Below, piece by piece: positions 21,211 through 30,851 of a stretch of 64,000 bases of DNA. The notes beneath the pieces are model-generated. The model had not been told where the DNA came from and searched no databases. It saw only the letters and a list, made by a program, of their open reading frames with translations. Both the position numbers and the translations under genes were made by a program. Source of the DNA: Knufia peltigerae. Lineage: Eukaryota; Ascomycota; Eurotiomycetes; Chaetothyriales; Trichomeriaceae. Within the stretch, counting starts at the first letter, position 1; each line of letters opens with the position of its first letter. The stretch is from NCBI GenBank assembly GCA_030247855.1, contig JAPDRN010000039.1, positions 124,001 through 188,000 on the forward strand, read 5' to 3'.

Positions 21211-24020
21211 ATGGACCACAGACCGAGCCTGGACGGTCTGGGGTATGACATGTCCCACTTCATGCCTCAGCACCCTCCCCAGATCTTCGGCGCCTACAAC
21301 CCAGACGGCACACCGATTCCTCCGACGTTGCCACCCGGTCCCTACTTCGGAGACTTGAACGATGGTATGGTGGATGAGAATGATCCCAAGCGTAGACGTA
21401 TCGCTAGGGTGTGTCACCCTCCCCGAGCTGAGACCAAAGAAAGTTGACCTTGTCTGACATTGAATCCAGGCTTGCGATATGTGCCGGAAGAAGAAAATCA
21501 AGTGTGACGGGAAGATGCCCAAGTGCGGACATTGTATCAACTACAAAACAGAGTGTGTCTTTACACAGGTGGAAAAGAAGCGGAATCCTCCCAAAGGGTG
21601 AGTAACCATGATGTCCAGCGGGGGGGTCGTCCTGGCAAGGCTGACATACCTGCTAGAGCCAAATACATCGAGGGCTTAGAAAACCGACTAGGCCGTATGG
21701 AATCGCTACTGCGCATGTCCGGTCTTCTAACTGAAGATGATGCGGGCAAGACAGACCTGGGTACGTTAGAGAAACGCCTAGCGGAGAAAGCTTCTGCCAA
21801 AGAGTCCGGGCCCAAAGCAACAGAATCCCCTGGAGCTCCCAAGAGTGGCGCGAGTTCTTCAGTCCCCGAGAGTTCCCCCCGGCCGGGGTCTACACATCAC
21901 TCACATGACACACCACGAGATACCATTACGACACCCAGTACCGTCGACGGTGACAAGTCTCGTGAAGAAGTGGAAAACCTCTCCGAAGCCATGTGTTCGC
22001 TAGTCACCAACAATGTGGGTGAGACCAGATACATTGGTGAGTGGCACGTCGTCTCCTACGTCTCCTCCGCTGACTTTGGTTAGGTTCTTCCTCGGCGTTT
22101 TCCATCTTCTCCAGTAAAGGTATCGAATGGGTCAACGAAAAGACAGGAGACACGTCTTTCCAAGAGACCATACAGAATGCTGTCAACGAAGATGACAACA
22201 AGTGGCAGTATTGGAAACCCGAAGTCTTTGGTGACATCTTTGTACGCCGTGTCTTCAAGCCCCTGCCACCCAAGGAGGAAGCCCTATCACTATTCAAGGA
22301 CTTCTTCGAGAACTTCAATTGCATGTTTCCTCTCTTCCATGAACCTACCTTTATGCATCTAGTGGAAAAGCAATATTCTAAAGAACCGTACGAGGGCAGT
22401 GGCTGGTGGGCCAGTATCAATGTTGCCCTCGCCATCGCCTATCGCATTCGAGTCATGAGCAATGTCGTTCCTCAAGAGGATGACCAGAAGGCCTGGCTAT
22501 ATCTGAAGAATGCCATGGGAGTCATCACAGAGCTGACGATGCGAAATACCGACTTGCTCAGTGTCCAGGCCCTCCTCGGCATGGCACTGTTCTTGCAAGG
22601 AACACCGAACCCCCAGCCATCCTTCTTCCTTATCTCTGCCGCCATTAGATGCTCTCACACAATTGGACTGCACAAACGTGGCTCTAATTTCAACTTGAAT
22701 CCTATCGAGGCAGAGCAGCGGAAACGAGTCTTCTGGATCGCATATCTTCTCGATAAAGACTCATGCTTGCGTGCAGGTCGACCTCCCGCGCAAGATGACG
22801 ATGACATGAACGTCGAATTGCCATCCGAAGATCCTCCGGACAACATAGGAAATGTCCCACTGACCGATGGAAAGGGCAAGATCAACCTCTTCCGTCTTAT
22901 GTGTGAGTTCGCTATCATATCCAGCAAGGTCTACCGGCAACTATACTCAGTACAAGCTTCGAAACAAAGCGACGGTGAACTACTCAACACGATCGGAGAG
23001 CTCGACAGGGAATTGGAAGCGTGGAAAGACAGCATTCCACTAGACTTCCGACCCGAGCATGAAATTAAAACAGCACATACTCCCCTCATCCTACATATCG
23101 TCGTCCTTCACTTCTCTTATTACAACTGCTTAACAACAATACACCGAATGTCAGTCCATCATGGGTATTGGACAAGTCGGTTGTCGGAGTACGCCATCCA
23201 AGGCCTGAACGCCAGACCACTGAACCCCAGAGTATTCTCGTCCGCCGCTCTCTGTGTTTCAGCAGCTCGTGCCTCGATCCACCTCATCAAGTATATCCCA
23301 CAGGGTGACTTTGCATGTGTCTGGTTGGTTCTGTACTTTCCAGTGTCAGCACTCGTGACATTGTTCGCCAACATTTTACAAAATCCGCAAGATACCCGTG
23401 CCAGAGCTGACATCAAGCTCATGGACCTTGTGGTGAACTTTCTATCGAACGTGGCCCATGATGAGGGCACAGGGTCTTTGAATCGCATGCTCACCGTCTG
23501 CTCGGAGTTTGCTCGCATTGCACGAGTTGTGATTGAGAAAGCCGAGAAGGAAGGCTCGAAACGGAAACGAAGACTCGTGCCCGAGGAAGTACTGCGGGTC
23601 AATCAATCGGCCATGGCTCAAGTTCAGGCTCAGATCAATGGACGGAAACCTAGCTCAAGAAGATCTAGTGGGGCAGGTGGTTCTCCTCGGAATGCTATCA
23701 ATGTGCCTGCAACACAATCTACACCCATGGCCAACACCAACGCCACTCCTCAAACCTTTTTCAACGTACCCGGTTTCGATGGGAACGAGTATCCTGACAT
23801 GATGAGTCAGCATGGTATGAGTCCAGACATGGGACAAATGCCCAGCGCCACCATGTCGCCTCTTAATGTCGGTTCTTTTCAACAACCTTTTGTACCCCAA
23901 GATTTATGGCAAATGCCCATGACTTTTGAATGGGACTGGGCGGATTTTGGGCAATCCGGCGGCTACAATGATTTTATATTCAACGATAACATGAATGACG
24001 GGACCATGCATCAACAGTGA
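21211..24020 (+). CDS. Zn2Cys6 fungal transcription factor
   Basis: Four exons, 21211-21408, 21470-21597, 21657-22036 and 22084-24020, join in phase to 880 residues. The zinc cluster has Cys at 68, 71, 78, 85, 88 and 95, exact CX2CX6CX6CX2CX6C spacing. It opens exon 2, right after a basic KRRRIAR. A linker (KRNPPKG) and a short coiled-coil-like stretch (YIEGLENRLGRMESLLRMSG) follow, usual for dimers binding CGG half-sites. The fungal-specific regulatory domain lies at about 255-600, with MFPLFHEPTF and QRKRVFWIAYLLDKDSCLRAGRPP-type sequence. The C-terminus is rich in Met, Gln, Asn and Trp/Asp and may activate transcription. Targets are unknown. No biosynthetic genes lie alongside, so a global or metabolic regulator seems likelier than a cluster regulator. 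Confidence 0.9.
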
Positions 24021-24954
24021 GACTTTGACATTTGACTTTGTGTGTGTCTTGCAAGAGTTTGTTCATGTTCAAACACCGGGGAGGCTTTATGCATGTGGGC
24101 GGTTCTCTGTCAACCGGGGCAAGCGATGGCGCACATTTGAGCAACAGATGTAATGTACTAGCAGCAACGAACTTTTGTACCAGTATCATGATACCCTCTA
24201 TTCCTATGATCCTGCAATGGTCTCTTTCTTTTGCAGGAATTCTGTTTGTACTTCTTGGAAACCTTTCGAGATGATGAGTCAAGGCCGCCCCTTCTTTTTG
24301 AAAACAATCATGGTTTGTCCAGGCTGAAAGGGGTTTTCCTGTATTGACAGATTCACAGGTTCTTGTTTGTGCATTTTGAACGCGTTCACTGCGCTATTTG
24401 CTGCCGGCGCTCCGCTGCCTTGTCACCATTCACGAGAATTTTGGCAAAAACACCAATTCAATGGGTGCTGAAGGGGGGGGGTTCAGGTTCCATTGTCCTA
24501 TTGTTTCCGCAACTTGTTTTGTTTATTGATGCAGCAGCCCACTCATTGTCCACTGAATGCCAACTGGCGACAATATCATTTGATGAATTAAATGACCCTT
24601 TGTGCTTTCAGAAACAATCATCTCTTTGTTTTTACGCCGGTATCTTACAGAACACACCAGACTCTACCTGTTGTTCCATTATCACTACCATTACCATTTC
24701 CCTTTTCCACTTCCACTACCACACCTTCAAGACCATTTCTTCTGGAAATCGAGCTCTGAGAAACAAGAAGAACAAAACAAGAACCAAACCCAACGACACC
24801 AAACTTCAAACTTCAAACTTCAAACTGCAAACTGCAAACTGCTGGCCAGTTTACCAAGTTCGCTTCAGACCTCTTTTAACCTTCTTTTTCCCGGTCTTCT
24901 CTGAACCAACAAAACAACTTGCAATTTCTTCACCAAAAATATAAAAAAAGAAAA
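24021..24954. other. Intergenic region and long leader of the next gene
   Basis: The sequence holds the 3' end of the transcription factor gene, a G-run near 24473-24481 and a pyrimidine-rich leader. The heptamer repeat listed separately lies about 115 bases before the next start codon. Frames at 24363-24944 look like read-through of the leader. Confidence 0.55.
24800..24841 (+). repeat. 7-bp tandem repeat, six copies, in 5' leader
   Basis: Six uninterrupted heptamers: three CAAACTT then three CAAACTG. They lie between about 155 and 113 bases upstream of the ATG at 24955, probably in the mRNA leader. Confidence 0.95.
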
Positions 24955-26913
24955 ATGGCAAACGCTCTTCTCTTCCTCTCCGTCATCTGGTTGAGATTGC
25001 AGACATGGTGGTCCTTTTCTGGTGTCGGTGGTGTCCCGTCATTGTCACTCCCGGCCATCAGTATCCCCTTGGACTCTTTCAGCGTCTCTCCTCCTGCCAT
25101 CTTCGAGTCTTCAGAATGGCTGAATGGTTTCCTTGGGTTTCTCAACGTCCCCAGACCTGGATTGATCTCTGCGGTTTCGGATGACCAAGGCATCTCTTTG
25201 AACATCCACGTGCCTCTCAACACCGGACTTCTAGCACCTCTTTGTTCTTCGCCCAACATGATCTCATCGCGTCTGAATTTCCAGCGACTACCTCCACAGT
25301 CACTACCGACCAAGGCGTCAAGAGTTATTCAAGTGGACGATTATTGCGCCGTACCCCTTGAGACTACTCCTAGAAGTGGTATTGTCAAGGACGAGCATTA
25401 TATAACCGATTCGGCAACACCCGACAACGACAACACCAATCCCAACAACAAATGGAGTCATCTTCCCGAGTCAAAATGGCTCGCTTGGTTCTTGTCTGGT
25501 GGTCATCAAGCTGCAACGCCTGTTCCCATTGGACCAAGTCTGTCATCTAAAATCGAAATTGGCTCGTTTACCTTGGAAATTCCTCATACTCTCCTGACGA
25601 CCTTTGGACTTTTGGTCATCGCCACCGTATTCTCGTGGCGTGTGTATATACACATCATCACTGTGTTGGAACAAGAAGACGTCGACTTCACACGTGATGT
25701 GTGGGCAGTTGAAACTCTTCCTAGCTCCATTGACGACTTTGTCTTTGCCAACCTTGTGGCGGAGTCGGCCACCACCCAAGAAACGACTTCGACTCACGAT
25801 GATCCTGAGGAACCTGACATCATACCCAACGAGTCTTCTCAAGATACCGTGCAAAAGGACTCCAGTATCTCCTTTGGCTTCCGCTTCGTCGTTATCATCT
25901 TGAGAGCACGTATCGACAACCTCGTCTCCAATGCCCGTCAGCTGACTGATGAAGTCAAGACGTTGGAAAATTGGAATGCGGCTCTCACCCACGCCAACGA
26001 AGAGCAGTCGGCTCAATTGAACACGGTCCGCAAAGAACTGGATGAAGCCCGGGAAGCCGTCAAGGACCTCGAGAGCGAGGAGCAAGACTACCAGGACCAG
26101 ATGGAAGGCATCCTCGAGAACAATGTCCGCCTGGGCAACCAGGTCGAGCGACTGGGTCAGGCGAATGGTGCGCTTCAAGCCACCATCGCGAGGCTCACGA
26201 GGGAGAATGACTCACTCCGTGACGACAACCGTCGTTGTAGTTGCCAGGGACAAGGACATACTACCACCACTGGCGGCCGATCCTCGACTTTGCCCATGAC
26301 GGTCCCTTCGGAGGCGACGAAGAAGACAACTACCTCTCCTGGTCTTGTTGCTGCTCCTGCTCCTGCACCGGTCACCTCCTCGCGAGCATCGTCGGTTTCT
26401 TCTGCCGTGTCGCTGCGTGCTACGGCGGCCTATCCTCGCGCCGGCGGCTCGGTCATGTATGGTCCACCCCGCCTCAATGAGGAGGGGATCCCTACAAGGC
26501 CGATGACGCGGAGAGAGCGCGAGGATAGGCGGGCTTCGGCGGCAGAAGCAGCAGCTACTGCCGCCGCTGTTGTTGTTGTGCAGCCAAGTGGAGCTGAGGA
26601 CTCCGTTGGCGACGGCAACAAACACAACACTGCGGCGGTGGGTGCCTCGGAGGAGGAGATCGTCGTGCCCAAGACCGACGAGGAGGTACAAGAGAGCGCT
26701 GGTCAAGATGACCATGCTGCCGCTCTTGAAGAAACGCGGACCTTGGGAGACAGCCGCCGGGCAAATGTGGATGGAGGACGCGTGGACGACAATGGCAAGG
26801 AAAAAGCCAAGGGGGGCAACGACGAGGCAACAGATGCCAGCCGTCGTCATCGTCGTGAAGAGGATGGGAAGAATGGGCAGAAGGAGATGAAGAAGAGCAA
26901 GTGGGCTTCTTGA
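24955..26913 (+). CDS. Orphan membrane protein with coiled coil
   Basis: I do not recognise a family. The 652-residue intronless frame begins MANALLFLSVIWLRLQTWW, a short hydrophobic N-terminus that could be a signal or anchor. A clear membrane helix spans about 212-237 (TLLTTFGLLVIATVFSW region). A coiled coil covers about 317-425, with many Leu, Glu, Gln and Asn in heptad-like order, ending at an Arg/Asn/Asp-rich segment and CSC. The rest is low-complexity: Ala/Pro/Ser/Thr-rich at 440-500, then Glu/Asp/Lys-rich to the end. The plan (anchor, helix, coiled coil, disordered charged tail) suggests a tether or scaffold, which is inference. It is probably lineage-restricted. Confidence 0.6.
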   Translation: MANALLFLSVIWLRLQTWWSFSGVGGVPSLSLPAISIPLDSFSVSPPAIFESSEWLNGFLGFLNVPRPGLISAVSDDQGISLNIHVPLNTGLLAPLCSSPNMISSRLNFQRLPPQSLPTKASRVIQVDDYCAVPLETTPRSGIVKDEHYITDSATPDNDNTNPNNKWSHLPESKWLAWFLSGGHQAATPVPIGPSLSSKIEIGSFTLEIPHTLLTTFGLLVIATVFSWRVYIHIITVLEQEDVDFTRDVWAVETLPSSIDDFVFANLVAESATTQETTSTHDDPEEPDIIPNESSQDTVQKDSSISFGFRFVVIILRARIDNLVSNARQLTDEVKTLENWNAALTHANEEQSAQLNTVRKELDEAREAVKDLESEEQDYQDQMEGILENNVRLGNQVERLGQANGALQATIARLTRENDSLRDDNRRCSCQGQGHTTTTGGRSSTLPMTVPSEATKKTTTSPGLVAAPAPAPVTSSRASSVSSAVSLRATAAYPRAGGSVMYGPPRLNEEGIPTRPMTRREREDRRASAAEAAATAAAVVVVQPSGAEDSVGDGNKHNTAAVGASEEEIVVPKTDEEVQESAGQDDHAAALEETRTLGDSRRANVDGGRVDDNGKEKAKGGNDEATDASRRHRREEDGKNGQKEMKKSKWAS

Positions 26914-27162
26914 GTGTGTGGGGTGTGTGTACGCAAGAGATGGCGAGGGATGTTGGTGGATGTTTTTGGTATGTCGGCCAAGGGAGCAGGAAGATTGGCG
27001 ATGGGAAAAGAGTAGAAATTTACTGTAAATATATGATACTGGAATGGCCGGCCTTTGCAGTGCAAAACCAGCAGTCCTTTGTGTCCGACACCTCGCTGGT
27101 TTTTCCGAGGTGGTGACGATAAGTTCAAAAAGGAATGAATGTTCGCAAAGCAAAAAGAAACG

Positions 27163-28432
27163 TTACAATCCAACACTCTCTGCGAAATCTTTACAGGTCG
27201 TACAGAATCCCCATGTCCTGGCACAGTTGAATTCGACGCTCTCCTGGCTGCTGTCTGGAGAGGTTGTACCGGCCCCGTCGGAAAGGAGAATCACGTCGTA
27301 TCCTTTCGAGAAGGCCTAGAACAGACGCACGGGAGAATCCGTTAGTGACAGTTGAAGAATGGGAAGAAAAGGTGCAACGAGAGATACGAAAGTTCAATGA
27401 AAAAGACTCGAAAGAAAACAATCAAATTAGGGATACACGGTACTCGATACTTACGTCCTGTAGACTCCCCCCGACACATTGATCCGTATTGACACCGGCG
27501 AAGAGAAGAGTTGTTATGCCCTCCTTCTCCAGAAAATCCGTACACATTGTCCTCGTGCCCCAGAGGCCGGACATGCGGTTCTTGTGAATCCATACATCGG
27601 CGGGACTGGCAGTGAGGCCTTGTTCGTATGATGCGCGCAACTCGGGAGTCAAGTCGGCGTTCCCTGTTGATTTTGTTTGGTATGTTTTAGATTGAGGTTT
27701 TTTTTAAATCAGGCTAGAGTAGGCGGTAGGGTAGGGTTGTGCAAGGTCAGGTAGGTGAATCGGAAAGGGGAGAAGGAGGAAAAAGACGAGATTCTTACAT
27801 GTATCTCTCATCAACAATCGACCTCCATCGACCGTCGTTTTGCCTTCCAACGTCACGGGTCCAATGTCGGTACCCAGACCTTTGTAGAGGCGAGGGTTCT
27901 TGCCCGACGTTTCGATCCGTGCGTCGGCGGAGGGAAAGGTGTCGCAACCCTGGTTGACGCCGTGGGAGTCGACGGCCGCGCTTCTGTCCTCGGTGTTTGT
28001 GTACGATTCAGAACTCGAAGCGGGCACGGTCTCGAAGCCGAACGCTCGCAACGTCGAAGGGGGCATGGCTTTGACTTCGGCGTCGGTGAGGCCCCAGTTC
28101 AGCCAGACGACGCGGATGCCGGCCTTGCGCGCGGCGGGGATGGCGTACGTGAGTAGCTGGTTTTGAGCGAGGAGACCCTTGGAGCCCTCGGGCCGCCCGA
28201 GAGACGGGGACAGGAAGAAATTCTGCATGTCGACGATCACGAGCGCCGTCTTGGACGAGGCGACGGTGACGGGCAGGGTGTTGGTCTTGAGCGTGTGGTT
28301 CGGCGTCGGGCGGGGCGAGGTCGGCGTCGCGGGGTGCGTCAGGTCGAACCCTCTGGTCGAGTCGTAGAGCCAGAAGGACCCTTCGGGGTCGCCTATGACG
28401 CCACGGCGATGGGAGGGGTCGGTGTTGTTCAT
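27163..28432 (-). CDS. Isochorismatase-like cysteine hydrolase
   Basis: Three exons on the minus strand, 28432-27799, 27663-27455 and 27315-27163, join in phase to 331 residues. The isochorismatase-like triad is visible: Asp68 in VIVDMQNFF, Lys239 in WIHKNRMSG and Cys274 in NTDQCVGGS. The segment KGYDVILLSDGAGTTS after the Cys is typical too. Members cleave isochorismate, nicotinamide, ureidoacrylate, N-carbamoyl compounds or similar substrates; the sequence alone does not tell which. The first 60 residues, before the core fold, are an N-terminal extension. The next gene upstream, on the same strand, encodes a dienelactone hydrolase-like enzyme. Confidence 0.88.
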
Positions 28433-28976
28433 TGTTTGTCCCTTTACGAGAGAGTCGGTCGGACGACGAGGCTGAAAATTGTCAGGGGGAGGGGGAGGGG
28501 GAAGCCCGATAAGACCGAGTGGGGGTCGGGGCGGGATGAAGTCAAGCGATCTACGATAGATCCAGGGCGATCCGGGATGATGGCTGTAGCTTTGAAGCTG
28601 AGATGATAAGAGGGAAGAAGGGTACGGAGAATAAAAAGCAAGATAGTCTGCTCATATCACTGTTGGGACCACGACAGCGGAAGATCGAGAAGGTGTACGT
28701 TGATCATGTCCGCGCTGGTTGCAGGCTTTAGTGCGAAACCCCGCAGTTGTTCGAGATAAGCGTCAGTCTCAAATGGGAAGGTTGTAAAACGGGGGAGTCT
28801 CGCGTCGTTGATCCTGACTTGCAAGGATCACTCTTCACACAGTGATGGGGGTGTTTCATGGTGTAAGAGAGAAAGACAGCCAGAGAAAAGTGCTCTTATG
28901 CCATTGGGTGAGTAAGAGGGGAGACGTTACGGGTGAGTAACCTCCTAAAAAGGGCTTTCCTCATCTGTCCAGCACC
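28433..28976. other. Intergenic region between the two hydrolase genes
   Basis: Promoter space of the isochorismatase-like gene and 3' end of the dienelactone hydrolase-like gene. It includes a G-rich run near 28480-28502. No gene seen. Confidence 0.55.
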
Positions 28977-29957
28977 TCAGTCGTCCAAATGGAATTTAAA
29001 CCAATCCACAGCTTGTGAAAAAGCTGCCTCCATGGCAAATCGAAGTCGTTTGTCCTTGATATCTCCCCTCACAGCGAAGCCGTGACTGACGCCGCCGTAC
29101 AAGTCTATCTGCCAGGGGACACCGGCTTTCTTCAAGATGGCTTCGCTCTGGTGTCTGTCTTCCGCAGTGAAGATGCCGTCGATCTCCGCCGCGGCGATGG
29201 AGAATGGCCGTGTGATGGCTGCCAATTCCTCGGTGTCGACGAACGAAGGATGTGCACCATAGCCGGCATCGAATGAGCCTTCTTTCAAAAAGCGAACAAC
29301 GTATTTGGCGCCAAAGCAATATCCGACTGCGCCGAGTTTCTGTGCATGTTTCTCAGCTTCAGTCTCGTACGGTCTGGCGAGAGGTGTCCTGATGTCAATG
29401 GACGACGCGTACCTTGATGCCAAGTTCCATCTTCATCTTCTTGATGCACGCTTCAATGATAGGGTCGATACTTGCAGGATCATGGGCGAGCTTTCTGTCC
29501 GAGTAGTGGCCTAGCTTCCACTTGGCGAGGTCGACGTTGGCAAAGTTGTTCATCTCGATGAAGTCTCCGTAAAAGAGGTCAGGAATGACGACGTAATAGC
29601 TGTGACGATCAGGTCAGCTATACTGGTGTCAGGACTCGATACAACTCCATCTTACCCTCGAGCCGCAAACTGATCGGCAAGGAGTTGCGCATTATTTGAA
29701 GTGTGGCCGATGACATCGGGAATGCTGTATTTGAGATGGGTTCAGTTAGCACTGGTCTTGTTGGAACAACACATGGCTATGGCTCACAAAAGAATCCCGT
29801 GCTTCTTCTCATCAGAACCTGATATTTTGGGCTCGGTGATATAAGCATCGACTGGACCAAGTTGGGTGTTGACGAAGCTTGACTCAATGCGACCGGTGGG
29901 TGTGCCGTCATGCTTGAACCCTTTGACGCAACAGGTTTGCATAGGACCTGAAGCCAT
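28977..29957 (-). CDS. Dienelactone hydrolase-like protein
   Basis: Four exons on the minus strand, 29957-29788, 29724-29656, 29599-29413 and 29339-28977, join in phase to 262 residues. The alpha/beta-hydrolase triad of the family is present: Cys150 in GAVGYCFGAKY, Asp196 in AAEIDGIFT and His228 in GVSHGFAVRGD. Family members cleave dienelactone in aromatic degradation, but many fungal homologues have unknown substrates. The N-terminus (CCVKGFKHDGTPTG) matches fungal dienelactone hydrolase-like proteins. No signal peptide is seen. A CCAAT box at 30040-30044 lies about 85 bases upstream of the start. Confidence 0.9.
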
Positions 29958-30851
29958 GTTGCTGCTGGTAAGGAGTGGGAAGGGCTAAGGAGGATGATGA
30001 TCGCAGGTTGACTCCGGTTGAACGGTGTTCGTCTTCTTTCCAATGCTTCTCAGGCTCTTTATAGCCACACTCAACGACACTTCATGTCTGCTGGCTCACC
30101 TGCTTAGGAAGCATTGCCTCGTACATCCTCATAGCAATAAGGTCGTCCAGAAACGTGTTGCTCGTACAAGAAGATCAAACAGCCCGACAGTCATCTGATT
30201 GGAGGACAACCGAAGTGAAGCCAGTACCTTAGCTGAGCATAGATCCACACGGACGAATTCGCAGGGAGGCATTACCAGTACTCGTAGAGAGAGACTATCT
30301 ACGATAGTAGTCACATTCGCACCAATTCGACCCTGAGAGAGAGAGAGATAGAGAGGTACTTCAACACCTTACTAACACGACACGCGACCAACCACGTGAT
30401 GTCGTTCACAGGTTCGCTCTCGTTCTCGTATTCTGTTAGCACTTTGTACTCGGTGAGTTGGGTAGGCTGAGACCAACGTCAAGGTAACTGTTCACGTGCA
30501 TCTGAAGAGATAGATGTATCATGATGAACACAAGAATTCACGTGTTACTACTCCATGTTGTACCTAGGTTGAAGCTCAGGTACGAACGAGTACATACGGA
30601 GGACTGAAGGGATGTAATTATACCCCACACATTCGTCACTCGTGTGGTGTGTGGGCTAAAGAAAAGTGTCACCTTTCGAGAAAGCATACTGTGTACTCGG
30701 TGCATCTTCACCACAAAACCCTTACTAGCCGTCATCACCTCGATCTGATTTTGTTCTGGACTGTATAGCGTTGCTATTCGTTTTCCTTGCTGTCTAACAA
30801 TAAATCTCTGGCTTGCATTTTGCCCGTGGATCCCATCCAGACCGCTGCAAC
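29958..30851. promoter_or_regulatory. Divergent intergenic region between DLH and SND1
   Basis: The region carries the promoters of both genes. It has a CCAAT box at 30040-30044 and a GA-rich stretch near 30332-30354. No gene seen; a minus-strand frame at 30538-30738 has no protein-like features. Confidence 0.5.
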
